Source: an uncultured Bacteroides sp. (GTDB lineage: Bacteria > Bacteroidota > Bacteroidia > Bacteroidales > Bacteroidaceae). Taken from it: 64,000 nucleotides of DNA. The notes below the pieces were generated by a model, which searched no databases, was not told the origin of the DNA, and saw only the letters and a program-made list of their open reading frames with translations. The DNA is taken from positions 83,968 through 147,967 of the forward strand of contig CALYZE010000001.1 of the NCBI GenBank assembly GCA_945607605.1, in the 5' to 3' direction. Each line of letters opens with the position of its first letter. Positions within the stretch are counted from its first letter, which is position 1. Of this stretch, positions 51,705 to 60,519 are shown piece after piece. A program made the translations under genes and the position numbers.

Positions 51705-52253
51705 ATGAATTACATACAAACAGAGATTGACGGGGTGTGGCTAATTGAACCTAAAGTATTCTACGATGCACGTGGATATTTCATGGAAGCATTTAAGGAA
51801 GAGGAATTTCGTAAACACGTAGGAGAGGTTCATTTCATACAGGATAATGAATCAAAATCTTCTTTCGGAGTATTACGTGGGCTTCACTATCAACAAGGTG
51901 ATTACAGTCAGGCTAAATTAGTGCGCGTCCTTAAAGGCAGCGTGCTGGATGTTGCTGTTGATTTACGTCAATCTTCTCCTACATTTGGGAAATACATCAG
52001 TGCAGAACTGAGTGAAGAGAACAAGCGCCAACTTTTCATTCCGCGTGGGTTTGCACATGGCTTTTTAGTATTGAGTGAAGAAGCGATTTTTACTTACAAA
52101 GTGGACAATGCTTACGCGCCACAGTCAGAAGCTTCTATCCGCTTCAATGACGAGACCATCGGTATTGAATGGCCTATTACAGAGGAACAACTTTTATTAT
52201 CAGGTAAAGACGAACACGCTGTATCTTTCAAAGATGCGGTTTATTTTGAATAA
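51705..52253 (+). CDS. rfbC: dTDP-4-dehydrorhamnose 3,5-epimerase
   Basis: A 182-residue cupin-fold epimerase in dTDP-L-rhamnose synthesis. Family motifs are VFYDARGYFMEAF, the catalytic His region SSFGVLRGLHYQ near 55-66, KLVRVLKGSVLDVAVDLR and FIPRGFAHGFLVLS. The other rml genes are not in the window. It is followed after 3 bp by ugd, so the pair probably supplies sugar nucleotides for surface polysaccharide or LPS. Confidence 0.95.
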   Translation: MNYIQTEIDGVWLIEPKVFYDARGYFMEAFKEEEFRKHVGEVHFIQDNESKSSFGVLRGLHYQQGDYSQAKLVRVLKGSVLDVAVDLRQSSPTFGKYISAELSEENKRQLFIPRGFAHGFLVLSEEAIFTYKVDNAYAPQSEASIRFNDETIGIEWPITEEQLLLSGKDEHAVSFKDAVYFE

Positions 52254-52256
52254 CCT

Positions 52257-53570
52257 ATGAAAATAGCCATCGTCGGTACAGGGTACGTCGGTTTGGTAAC
52301 CGGCACCTGCTTCGCAGAAATCGGTGTCAATGTGATATGCGTAGACACAAACAGCGAAAAAATCGAATCGCTGAAAAAAGGCATGATTCCTATCTATGAG
52401 AATGGATTGGAAGAAATGGTTATCCGAAACACAAAAGCCGGACGCCTGCAATTCACCACTTCTTTGGAAAATTGTCTCCATGAAGTAGATGTGGTGTTCA
52501 GCGCCGTAGGTACTCCTCCCGATGAGGATGGAAGTGCCGACTTGAGTTATGTATTGGCCGTTGCCCGCACCATCGGACGCCATATGCAAAAGTACACATT
52601 GGTGGTAACTAAGAGTACAGTTCCTGTGGGAACAGCCAGAAAGGTTCGTGCTACCATTCAGGAAGAGTTGAATAAAAGAGGAGTTAAGATTCAGTTTGAC
52701 GTTGCTTCCAATCCTGAATTCCTAAAAGAGGGTAATGCCATCAGCGATTTTATGAGTCCCGATCGAGTAGTGGTAGGAGTTGAATCGGAGCGTGCTCAGA
52801 AACTGATGAGCAAACTTTATAAACCATTCTTGCTGAACAATTTCCGTGTTATTTTCATGGATATACCTTCGGCTGAAATGACCAAGTACGCCGCTAACTC
52901 CATGCTCGCTACCCGCATTAGCTTTATGAATGATATAGCCAATCTGTGCGAACTCGTAGGGGCTGATGTGAATATGGTACGAAGCGGAATTGGTTCCGAT
53001 ACCCGTATCGGACGTAAATTCCTTTATCCGGGCATTGGTTATGGTGGCTCTTGCTTTCCTAAAGATGTCAAGGCTTTAATCAAGACAGCCCAACAGAGTG
53101 GGTATCAAATGCGTGTACTCCAAGCTGTGGAGGAGGTGAATGAAAACCAAAAAAGCATTTTGTTTGAGAAATTACTGAAACATTTCAATAACAATTTGCA
53201 GGGTAAAACCATAGCCTTATGGGGTTTGGCATTCAAACCGGAGACAGACGACATGCGGGAGGCTCCTGCTTTAGTTCTGATAGACAGTTTGTTGAAAGCA
53301 GGTTGTAAAATTCGTGCTTATGATCCTGCTGCCTTAGACGAGTGTCGTCGACGGTTGGGTGAACGTATTTTCTATGCAACAGATATGTATGATGCGGTAT
53401 TAGATGCCGATGCATTGATGTTGATTACAGAATGGAAAGAATTCCGTCTGCCATCATGGGCGGTCATCAAGAAAACGATGAAACAGCCGGTGGTATTGGA
53501 TGGTCGTAACATTTACGACAAGAAAGAGATGGAAGAACAAGGATTTGTTTATCATTGCATTGGCAAATAG
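52257..53570 (+). CDS. ugd: UDP-glucose 6-dehydrogenase
   Basis: A 437-residue enzyme oxidising UDP-glucose to UDP-glucuronate with two NAD+. The NAD-binding motif is GTGYVGLVTG (7-16), the middle region has EMTKYAANSMLATRISFMND, and the catalytic Cys is in GYGGSCFPKDVKAL near 265. The C-terminal domain has LWGLAFKPETDDMREAPAL. It is in the rfbC operon and gives a precursor for capsule or polysaccharide. It is unrelated in pathway direction to the hexuronate locus a few kb away. Confidence 0.95.
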   Translation: MKIAIVGTGYVGLVTGTCFAEIGVNVICVDTNSEKIESLKKGMIPIYENGLEEMVIRNTKAGRLQFTTSLENCLHEVDVVFSAVGTPPDEDGSADLSYVLAVARTIGRHMQKYTLVVTKSTVPVGTARKVRATIQEELNKRGVKIQFDVASNPEFLKEGNAISDFMSPDRVVVGVESERAQKLMSKLYKPFLLNNFRVIFMDIPSAEMTKYAANSMLATRISFMNDIANLCELVGADVNMVRSGIGSDTRIGRKFLYPGIGYGGSCFPKDVKALIKTAQQSGYQMRVLQAVEEVNENQKSILFEKLLKHFNNNLQGKTIALWGLAFKPETDDMREAPALVLIDSLLKAGCKIRAYDPAALDECRRRLGERIFYATDMYDAVLDADALMLITEWKEFRLPSWAVIKKTMKQPVVLDGRNIYDKKEMEEQGFVYHCIGK

Positions 53571-53585
53571 AAGGGAAAAATACTC

Positions 53586-54377
53586 ATGAGAAGGTTTGTC
53601 TGTGGATTATGTTCTATTATCCTGTTGGCTGCCTGTGGCGGTAACAGTAAGTTTGCGGTATATACGGAAGATCTAACCGCCAAGGAATTGTTGCAAGGCG
53701 TTTGGATAGATGACGAAACCGAAATGCCGTTAATGCGTATTGACGGTGATTCCATCTATTACGCTGATCCTCAGAATGCACCCGTATCTTTTAAGGTTAT
53801 TCATGACACGATCTACATCTATGGCAATGAAACGATTGCTTACAAAATAGACAAGCAGACAGAATATAGCTTCTGGTTCCACTCTTTGGCAGATGATATT
53901 GTAAAAATGCATAAATCAGAGAATGCAGAAGACTCTCTGGCTTTTACCAACCGAGAAGTGGAGGTTATTCCTACTACGCTTGAAGTCATTAAAAAGGACA
54001 GTATTGTGACCTATAATGGCACACGATATAGAGGATATGTCTATGTCAACCCATCTAAAATGAAAGTAATCCGAACTTCTTATTCGGAAAATGGATACAG
54101 CGTAGATAATGTTTATTATGACAATGTAATACACATTTGTGTCTATGAAGGACGAAAAATGCTATATGGTCAAGACATTACAAAGAAAGCATTTGTTGAT
54201 GTTTTTCCAGAGGAGTATCTGAATCAAACAATCCTATCTGACATGAACTTTATGGGAGTGGATAGCAAAGGCTATCATTATCAAGCAAATCTTCGCATTC
54301 CGGAAAGTTCAGTTTCCAATCTGGTGAATATAACGATCAGCTTCAACAATGAATTAAACATAAAAAAAGCGGAATAA
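53586..54377 (+). CDS. Hypothetical lipoprotein
   Basis: A 263-residue lipoprotein with lipobox LAAC (Cys17), so likely membrane-anchored. The rest is beta-rich. The early part (KELLQGVWIDDETEMPLMRIDGDSIYYAD) resembles lipocalin-like or DUF4738-type domains of Bacteroides lipoproteins; that family name is from memory and uncertain. The second half (about 130-260) is a separate beta-rich stretch. It starts 15 bp after ugd and may belong to that operon, but a role in polysaccharide assembly is not shown. Its stop codon lies within the terminator hairpin. Confidence 0.78.
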   Translation: MRRFVCGLCSIILLAACGGNSKFAVYTEDLTAKELLQGVWIDDETEMPLMRIDGDSIYYADPQNAPVSFKVIHDTIYIYGNETIAYKIDKQTEYSFWFHSLADDIVKMHKSENAEDSLAFTNREVEVIPTTLEVIKKDSIVTYNGTRYRGYVYVNPSKMKVIRTSYSENGYSVDNVYYDNVIHICVYEGRKMLYGQDITKKAFVDVFPEEYLNQTILSDMNFMGVDSKGYHYQANLRIPESSVSNLVNITISFNNELNIKKAE

Positions 54378-54397
54378 ATTTCCGCTTTTCTTTATTT
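54365..54397. terminator. Bidirectional terminator overlapping a stop codon
   Basis: AAAAGCGGAA (54365-54374) pairs with TTCCGCTTTT (54380-54389), preceded by A and followed by T residues. The lipoprotein stop codon is in the loop, and the leftward helicase stop is 2 bp beyond the right arm. Confidence 0.82.
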
Positions 54398-55672
54398 GGC
54401 TGCCTTTATTTGGGGATTTTGAAATCTGGGATTACCTTTATTGTTCCGACCGTTTCTATTTACTTTCTTCCGCTCGTTATTGCTATGTCCTCCTTTTTTT
54501 CTACCTCCTCCGCTTAAACGAGGATTATATTCAGGGGCTTCACCCAACTCTTCCGGCACGGGTATTTTATAGATAGTCTTCTCTAAAAATTTCTCAATAT
54601 AACCAAAGTTTGTTTGCTCTTTCTCGCTGACAAAAGTTAAAGCTACACCATCATTGTTGGCACGTGCTGTACGTCCGATGCGATGTACGTAATCTTCACT
54701 ATCATGAGGAACATCATAGTTGATTACCAAACGGATATCATCAATATCAATGCCTCTTGCCACAATATCTGTCGCCACCAGAATATTGACTCTTCCGGCT
54801 TTGAATTCATACATAACCTCTTCTCGTTGCGCTTGTTCCAAATCGGAATGCATCTCACCGACATTTAGTTTCATTTGTTTCAACGCCTTTGCCACTTCTT
54901 TTACTTTGATCTTAGAAGATGCAAAGACAATGACACGTTCCGGCGTTTTCTCGGCAAACAAGCTGCGGATGATACCCAATTTCTGATTCTCGTAGCACAC
55001 ATAAGCAGCCTGTACAATCTTCTCAGCAGGCTTAGAAACGGCCAATTTCACTTCAGCAGGATTATTCAAGATTTTATTGGCCAACTGCTGTATCTTCGCC
55101 GGCATAGTGGCCGAAAACATGATGGTCTGGCGTTCCTTGGGTAAGAATTTCGCAATCTGCATGATATCGTCATAGAATCCCATATCGAGCATACGGTCTG
55201 CTTCATCCAAAATAAAATAAGTGACACGTGAAAGATCTACATACCCTAAACTGAGATGAGCAAGCAATCGTCCCGGAGTAGCAATCACCACATCGGCTCC
55301 CAAAACCAATCCTCTTTTCTGCTGTTCAAACAAGATACCATCGCTTCCACCATATACAGCTACACTGCTGGCCGGCATAAAATAGGCAAAGCCCTCCATC
55401 TGTTGGTCAATTTGTTGAGCCAATTCACGGGTAGGGGCCATTATTATACAATTAATAGAATCTTCAAGATGTTTGCCTTCCGATAACTTATCAAGCACTG
55501 GCAATAAGTATGCTGCAGTTTTTCCTGTACCGGTTTGCGCCACAGCAATCAAGTCTCGACCTTCGAGTATAATAGGGATAGATTTCTCTTGTATGGGAGT
55601 ACACTCATCAAAGCGCATAGCGTCCAGAGCTTCAAGCACCTGGTCATTTAGTTGTAGTTCGGAAAACTTCAT
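54392..55672 (-). CDS. DEAD-box RNA helicase (RhlE-like)
   Basis: A 426-residue ATP-dependent RNA helicase. The motifs in order are the Q motif (FDECTPIQEKSIP), motif I AQTGTGKT near 45, PTRELA, TPGRLL, DEAD near 155, SAT near 188, then FASSK, ATDIVARGIDI and HRIGRTAR. The C-terminal tail (about 380-426) is Arg/Lys/Asn/Gly-rich and probably binds RNA. It is likely involved in ribosome assembly or RNA turnover. Upstream are two tandem -7-like boxes. Confidence 0.95.
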   Translation of the reverse strand: MKFSELQLNDQVLEALDAMRFDECTPIQEKSIPIILEGRDLIAVAQTGTGKTAAYLLPVLDKLSEGKHLEDSINCIIMAPTRELAQQIDQQMEGFAYFMPASSVAVYGGSDGILFEQQKRGLVLGADVVIATPGRLLAHLSLGYVDLSRVTYFILDEADRMLDMGFYDDIMQIAKFLPKERQTIMFSATMPAKIQQLANKILNNPAEVKLAVSKPAEKIVQAAYVCYENQKLGIIRSLFAEKTPERVIVFASSKIKVKEVAKALKQMKLNVGEMHSDLEQAQREEVMYEFKAGRVNILVATDIVARGIDIDDIRLVINYDVPHDSEDYVHRIGRTARANNDGVALTFVSEKEQTNFGYIEKFLEKTIYKIPVPEELGEAPEYNPRLSGGGRKKGGHSNNERKKVNRNGRNNKGNPRFQNPQIKAAK

Positions 55673-55692
55673 GTTTCTTTTTTATTTATTGG

Positions 55693-55711
55693 CAAAGATA
55701 GTGCAAAGCTA
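55693..55711 (-). promoter_or_regulatory. Two tandem -7-like boxes of the helicase gene
   Basis: On the minus strand TAGCTTTG (55711-55704) and TATCTTTG (55700-55693) lie 11 bp apart, about 30 bp ahead of the helicase start. One may be the true promoter or both may be used. Confidence 0.5.
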
Positions 55712-55856
55712 GAGCAGAATAAAATGAACTCATTCATTTTTTATACCCATGTGCAACTTATCTTCACTTTTTTGGCTAAAAAATGTAAATTGTATGTATT
55801 ATGATGCTATTTACTTGATGCTTATAGTCAAAATATCTCTTATTTGATGGTTGGAT

Positions 55857-57086
55857 TTATTTAGGAATATCAATGTATGAATCTTTGAAGCCTAAAAAAT
55901 AAAGTACTCCATCCAAACCGATGGTATTGATGGATTGCTTTGCATTTGCCACCACTTTGGGTTTTGCATGGAAGGCAATTCCTAATCCGGCAATGCCAAG
56001 CATTGGCAAGTCATTGGCACCATCACCTACAGCAATGGTTTGCGCAATATCCACCTTTTCTACCTGGGCAATCAATCGCAACAGTTCAGCCTTACGCTTG
56101 CCATCTACCACATCACCGAGGTAGCGACCGGTTAGCTTACCGTTTTCAACTTCCAGTTCATTGGCATACACGTAATCTATTCCATACTTTTTTTGAAGAT
56201 ATTCTCCAAAATAAGTGAATCCTCCTGAAAGGATAGCTATCTTATAACCGTATTTCTTCAAAACATACATCAATCGGTCTACACCTTCTGTAATAGGTAA
56301 TTTCTCTGCTATCTCTTGCATGACAGATTCGTCCAGACCTTTTAATAAACTCACTCGCTCACGAAAGCTTTCAATGAAGTCGATTTCGCCACGCATGGCA
56401 CGTTCGGTAATTGCCTTTACTTGGTCGCCCACACCTGCCCGTATCGCCAATTCATCAATTACTTCTGTTTCAATCAGCGTAGAATCCATATCAAAACAGA
56501 TAAGTCGGCGCATGCGACGATACATATTATCTAATTGAAAAGAAAAGTCCATATCCAGATCAGCCGCCAATTGCATCAGATGCTCCTGCATGGCAATTCG
56601 ATCTTTGGGAGTACCGCGAACTGAGAATTCAATACAAGCCCTTGTACGCGATTCACACTCATCCAACGGAATACGTCCGGTGAGACGCTTGATAGCATCG
56701 ATGTTCATTCCCTGTTCTGAAAGGATGCGGGTAACGGCTGAGATTTGGCGCGCAGACAATTTGCGTCCCAACAAAGTGAGGATATAGCGATTCTTACCTT
56801 GCATACTCACCCAGTTCTCATATTCTTTCGTTGTAATAGGGTAGAAGCGCACGGTTACTCCTAAAGACGATGCTTTAAAGAGTAGCTCTTTCATGATGAA
56901 TCCGGAGTGCTGTTCTTCCGTTTTACACAAAATGCCCAATGAAAGAGTATTGTGGATGTCAGCCTGCCCTATATCCAAAATGGTTACGTCATATTTAGCT
57001 AATATTTCAGTCACGGAAGCTGTCAGTCCCGGGCGATCTTCACCCGTGATACGAATGAGTATGAGTTCTGTATTTAATGATTGCAT
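55857..57086 (-). CDS. serB: Phosphoserine phosphatase
   Basis: A 409-residue enzyme for the last step of serine synthesis. N-terminal ACT-type regulatory domains (about 1-170; LIRITGEDRPGLTASVTEIL then YILTLLGRKLSARQISAVTRIL) may sense serine or related ligands. The HAD phosphatase domain has the nucleophile motif CFDMDSTLIETE near 195, SGGF in motif II and VGDGANDLPML in motif III. I chose the start MQSLNTEL at 57086 over the upstream Met at 57119, because a -7 box TACTTTTG at 57124-57117 overlaps that Met. Confidence 0.94.
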   Translation of the reverse strand: MQSLNTELILIRITGEDRPGLTASVTEILAKYDVTILDIGQADIHNTLSLGILCKTEEQHSGFIMKELLFKASSLGVTVRFYPITTKEYENWVSMQGKNRYILTLLGRKLSARQISAVTRILSEQGMNIDAIKRLTGRIPLDECESRTRACIEFSVRGTPKDRIAMQEHLMQLAADLDMDFSFQLDNMYRRMRRLICFDMDSTLIETEVIDELAIRAGVGDQVKAITERAMRGEIDFIESFRERVSLLKGLDESVMQEIAEKLPITEGVDRLMYVLKKYGYKIAILSGGFTYFGEYLQKKYGIDYVYANELEVENGKLTGRYLGDVVDGKRKAELLRLIAQVEKVDIAQTIAVGDGANDLPMLGIAGLGIAFHAKPKVVANAKQSINTIGLDGVLYFLGFKDSYIDIPK

Positions 57087-57270
57087 AAGTCGTCTATATT
57101 GAAAAATTATAAAATGCAAAAGTACTACAAATCGGATGCATAAAGAAATTTATGCTCAAATATTACTGTAAGCAGACACTTTTCATGTTCCGAAAACGAG
57201 CAAAAAACCCACTTAAGATGCTAAATAACATAAAATATCACACCCGAAAAGTAAGATATTTGCTCGTTTA

Positions 57271-57303
57271 TTTGGAAGTTAATTTTATAAATACTTACCT
57301 TTG
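57271..57303 (+). promoter_or_regulatory. Promoter of the thioredoxin-like protein gene
   Basis: TTTG (57271-57274), a 21-bp spacer and TACCTTTG (57296-57303). The leader would be about 125 nt, long for this window. Confidence 0.8.
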
Positions 57304-57377
57304 CATCCGGTTTCAGAATTAAAGACTTTGAATATCAGTAGATTCGTTCTATTTTGAAAAGTCCGAAAAGACAATAT

Positions 57378-57413
57378 TCCGGGAAGAAACCACTGTTGAA
57401 GGACAGTCCCGGA
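57378..57413 (+). other. Structured leader hairpin
   Basis: An outer stem TCCGGGA (57378-57384)/TCCCGGA (57407-57413) encloses an inner ACTGT (57392-57396)/ACAGT (57403-57407) stem; the arms share one base, so the two are partly exclusive. It lies 24 bp before the ATG, where it could affect translation. No known riboswitch class is recognisable. Confidence 0.5.
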
Positions 57414-57437
57414 TAGTATTAACCAAAACCGTATTGC

Positions 57438-57938
57438 ATGAGATATGTAAAATGGATTTTTGTTGTATTACTAATAAGTTCCTTGACTTCTTTTGTAGAA
57501 AAAGACAAACCTACCGGAGGTTTAAATGTGGGTGACATAGCCCCGGATTTTAAGATCCAAACTATGTTGGCCGAGCAATCTAAAGCGAGCCTTTCCAAAT
57601 TGAAAGGTAAGTATCGACTGCTTAGCTTTTGGGCAAGTTACGATGCGCAGTCCCGGATGCAAAACGCAAGTTTAAGCAATGCACTTCGTTCTACTTCCCG
57701 TAGTAATGTGGAAATGGTTTCTGTTTCATTTGACGAGTATCAGTCAATTTTTGAAGAAACCATTCGTAAGGACCAAATAGTTACGCCCACTTGTTTCGTG
57801 GAAACTAAAGGCGAATCTTCAGGCTTATTTAAAAAATACCGTTTAGCCCGTGGATTTACTAACTATTTACTGGATGAAAATGGTGTTATTATTGCCAAAA
57901 ACATCTCTGCTGCAGAACTTTCTGCTTACTTGAATTAA
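57438..57938 (+). CDS. Exported thioredoxin-fold (TlpA/AhpC-like) protein lacking CxxC
   Basis: A 166-residue protein with an N-terminal hydrophobic signal (about 1-20), then a redoxin-like domain: GGLNVGDIAPDFKI, LSKLKGKYRLLSFWASYDAQSRM and a C-terminal YLLDENGVIIAKN. In active TlpA-like proteins FWASWCPPC carries the redox pair; here the positions read Tyr68-Asp69 and Ser72, so no disulfide chemistry at this site is possible. One Cys remains in TPTCFVETKG near 114. It may be a binding protein or a regulatory pseudo-enzyme. It is a single-gene unit with a long leader. Confidence 0.85.
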   Translation: MRYVKWIFVVLLISSLTSFVEKDKPTGGLNVGDIAPDFKIQTMLAEQSKASLSKLKGKYRLLSFWASYDAQSRMQNASLSNALRSTSRSNVEMVSVSFDEYQSIFEETIRKDQIVTPTCFVETKGESSGLFKKYRLARGFTNYLLDENGVIIAKNISAAELSAYLN

Positions 57939-58068
57939 GTTTTGAGCATCTTTTGATGCAATGAGAGACTTCAAGAACTTGTGAGAAGGAAGTGAAATGT
58001 TCTTTTAAAATAAGCTGAATAGCTTACTAAAAAGAGAGCAGAACAAAAGAGGAAACGAATACAACAAA

Positions 58069-58119
58069 AAGCCCCTCCCGCACTTGTGAATACACAGGAG
58101 CGGGAGGGGCTTCTTATTT
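58069..58119. terminator. GC-rich bidirectional terminator
   Basis: AAGCCCCTCCCGC (58069-58081) pairs perfectly over 13 bp with GCGGGAGGGGCTT (58100-58112). A T-rich tail follows on the plus strand and an A-rich stretch precedes it. Confidence 0.88.
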
Positions 58120-58131
58120 TTTTTCATTTAC

Positions 58132-58254
58132 ACAGATAAGAGCATCGATATACGCAGATAACTGCATCGGCGTACGCAGATAAGAGAGTTGGCTTATGCA
58201 GATAACTGCGTCAGCGTACGGAGATAACTGCGTCGGTGTACGCACTTATCTGCA
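58132..58254. repeat. Tandem 22-bp palindromic repeat, five units plus an inverted half
   Basis: Units of exactly 22 bp start at 58132, 58154, 58176, 58198 and 58220. The core is GCAGATAACTGC, a small hairpin with GCAG/CTGC arms, followed by a variable spacer usually containing GCGTAC. A final part at 58242-58254 carries ATCTGC, the inverted form. The array ends at the stop codon of the leftward lptF/G gene. Confidence 0.9.
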
Positions 58255-58255
58255 T

Positions 58256-59392
58256 TTATTTCGGAGCCTTTTTATATAAATAGAATGCTATAAACGCATA
58301 AAGTACATTCGGTATCCATACGGCGATGACCGGAGGCACATTTCCATTGATAGCAAATGTAGAAGCAATGGTTTGGAAAAGTATATAAGAGAAGCTCAAT
58401 CCCAATCCAATGCCTAAATGAAGTCCCATACCTCCCTTTGTCTTTTTTGAGGAAAGAGAAACTCCAATCAAAGTCAGAATGAAAGAGGCAAACGACATGG
58501 CAATGCGCTTATGATATTCAATCTCAAATTCTTTGATATTGGCGAAACCCCGTTGTCGTTGCCTGGCAATATATTCACTCAGCTGAGGGCTGGTCAACAT
58601 CTCCTGCTGATTCTTCATAATCAGAAAGTCGGCAGGTTCCATAAAAAGAGTCGTATCAATACGCTCACCCTTGGTGATACTCTCTTTCATTCCGTCCATC
58701 TCGCGAATCATGTAATCTTTTACGGTCCATTTATGCACAGAGGTCGTGTCATAAACAATAGAACGAGCCGTTAAGTGAGACACCAATTGCTTGTCTTTAA
58801 ACTTATCCAGAGAAAAGCGATAACCGGTTTTACTATAATCTTCAAAACGCTCGATGTAAGCAATTACATTCGAGTCCACTTCCAGCTGAATATTCCGCGC
58901 GGTATTTGCCTTACGAGGCTTGTAGTACTTATCTTCAAAGTTGATACGCGTCACACTACCTTCCGGAATGACATAAGCACCTAAACCAAAAGTCACGATC
59001 GCAATGATGGCAGCCGACACCATATAAGGACGTAACATACGTTGGAAACTCATGCCTGTGGAGAACATGGCTATAATCTCTGAGTTCTCCGCCAATTTGG
59101 AAGTAAAGAAGATTACTGCAATAAAAACAAACAACGGGCTAAAGAGATTGGCAAAATAGGGGATAAAGTTTAAGTAATAGTCGAAAACGATGGCATTCCA
59201 CGGTGCCTCGTGCGACATAAAGCGGTCCATCTTTTCATTAAAGTCGAATACTACCGCAATAGAAATAATCAAAGCAATAGCAAAGACATAGGTACCCAGA
59301 AACTTCTGGATGATGTACCAGTCCAACCGCTTCAGGAACTTGCCTTTAGGCAGTTTTATTCCCTTCCATATCTTCCAATCCATTTTTTTCAT
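58256..59392 (-). CDS. LptF/LptG family permease
   Basis: A 378-residue inner-membrane protein of the YjgP/YjgQ family, which forms the LptB2FG exporter pulling LPS from the inner membrane. Several N-terminal and C-terminal membrane segments flank a periplasmic beta-rich domain (about 135-270). LDWYIIQKFLGTYVFAIALI and IAMFSTGMSFQRMLRPYM are typical. I chose the Met at 59392 because it overlaps the tgt stop in an ATGA junction, implying translational coupling. Whether it is F or G cannot be settled from the window. Confidence 0.9.
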   Translation of the reverse strand: MKKMDWKIWKGIKLPKGKFLKRLDWYIIQKFLGTYVFAIALIISIAVVFDFNEKMDRFMSHEAPWNAIVFDYYLNFIPYFANLFSPLFVFIAVIFFTSKLAENSEIIAMFSTGMSFQRMLRPYMVSAAIIAIVTFGLGAYVIPEGSVTRINFEDKYYKPRKANTARNIQLEVDSNVIAYIERFEDYSKTGYRFSLDKFKDKQLVSHLTARSIVYDTTSVHKWTVKDYMIREMDGMKESITKGERIDTTLFMEPADFLIMKNQQEMLTSPQLSEYIARQRQRGFANIKEFEIEYHKRIAMSFASFILTLIGVSLSSKKTKGGMGLHLGIGLGLSFSYILFQTIASTFAINGNVPPVIAVWIPNVLYAFIAFYLYKKAPK

Positions 59393-60519
59393 AATCTTGT
59401 AGATACGCGTTTCACCATCATCGGTTTCCACGTTGAGAAGTCACCGGCAATGATATGTTTGCGAGCTTCGCCCACCAGCCATAGATAGAAAGCTAAATTA
59501 TGAATGGATGCTATTTGCATAGCCAGCAGCTCTTGAGCATGGAATAAATGACGCAAATAAGCCTTGCTATACATTGTATCTACATGAGAAGCACCGTCTG
59601 CCTCAATGGGAGAATAGTCCATTTCCCACTTCTTGTTGCGCATATTCATGATGCCATCTTTAGTAAATATCATGCCATTGCGTCCATTACGGGTAGGCAT
59701 TACGCAATCAAACATATCCACCCCACGTTCTATGCCTTCCAGAAGATTGACGGGAGTACCGACGCCCATCAAATAACGAGGTTTGTCTTTGGGAAGGATA
59801 CCGTTCACTAATTCAATCATCTCGTACATCTTATCCACCGGTTCACCCACTGCCAATCCACCGATAGCATTTCCTTCTGCTCCTTTGGAGGCAACGAACT
59901 CAGCAGACTGTTCACGAAGATCTCTATACACACAACCTTGCACAATCGGAAACAAGGCTTGCTGATAACCATATTTAGGTTCAGTTTCATTGAAGCGCTT
60001 GATGCAACGATCTAACCAACGATGCGTCAAACCTAAAGATTTCTTGGCATATTCATAATCAGAATCTCCGGGAGGGCATTCATCAAAAGCCATCATAATG
60101 TCTGCACCGATGGTACGTTCAATATCCATCACCTTTTCAGGAGTAAAGATATGTTTGCTACCGTCTATATGCGAACGAAACTCTGCACCTTCCTCACGAA
60201 GTTTGCGAATACCGGATAATGAAAACACCTGAAAGCCACCACTATCTGTCAACATGGGTCCGTCAAAACCATTGAACTTATGAAGTCCGCCGGCTTTTTC
60301 AATCACTTCCAATCCCGGACGCAAGTAGAGATGGTAGGTATTTCCTAATATAATCTGCGCCTTAATATCTTCTTTCAATTCAGTCAAATGCACTCCCTTC
60401 ACGGTTCCTACCGTACCTACCGGCATAAAGATAGGAGTTTCAATCTGTCCGTGAGCGGTAGTAATCAAACCGGCACGTGCATTCGTCTTACTGTCTGTGT
60501 GTTGTAATTCAAATGTCAT
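59389..60519 (-). CDS. tgt: Queuine tRNA-ribosyltransferase lacking the zinc cysteines
   Basis: A 376-residue enzyme that exchanges guanine 34 for preQ1 in tRNAs with GUN anticodons. Catalytic features are intact: the Asp in LTDSGGFQVF near 91, GGLAVGEP near 205 and the nucleophile Asp in FDCVMPTRNGRNG near 269. The structural zinc site, normally CxCxxC followed later by His, is not there: the region near 300-316 reads PIEADGASHVDTMYS, without the three Cys, though the following AYLRHLF and IHNLAFY are conserved. Both ends overlap neighbours by 4 nt, lon upstream and lptF/G downstream. Confidence 0.94.
   Translation of the reverse strand: MTFELQHTDSKTNARAGLITTAHGQIETPIFMPVGTVGTVKGVHLTELKEDIKAQIILGNTYHLYLRPGLEVIEKAGGLHKFNGFDGPMLTDSGGFQVFSLSGIRKLREEGAEFRSHIDGSKHIFTPEKVMDIERTIGADIMMAFDECPPGDSDYEYAKKSLGLTHRWLDRCIKRFNETEPKYGYQQALFPIVQGCVYRDLREQSAEFVASKGAEGNAIGGLAVGEPVDKMYEMIELVNGILPKDKPRYLMGVGTPVNLLEGIERGVDMFDCVMPTRNGRNGMIFTKDGIMNMRNKKWEMDYSPIEADGASHVDTMYSKAYLRHLFHAQELLAMQIASIHNLAFYLWLVGEARKHIIAGDFSTWKPMMVKRVSTRL

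Larger units (their letters stand above)
57087..57437. other. Divergent intergenic region, serB to thioredoxin-like gene
   Basis: It contains a leftward -7 box for serB (TACTTTTG, 57124-57117), a near-perfect rightward promoter at 57271-57303 and a structured leader at 57378-57413. Nothing else is recognisable in the A/T-rich part between. Confidence 0.6.
57939..58255. other. Convergent intergenic region with terminator and tandem repeat
   Basis: 317 bp between the thioredoxin-like gene and lptF/G. The first 130 bp hold no recognised element, then come the bidirectional terminator at 58069-58119 and the 22-bp tandem repeat at 58132-58254. Confidence 0.7.
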
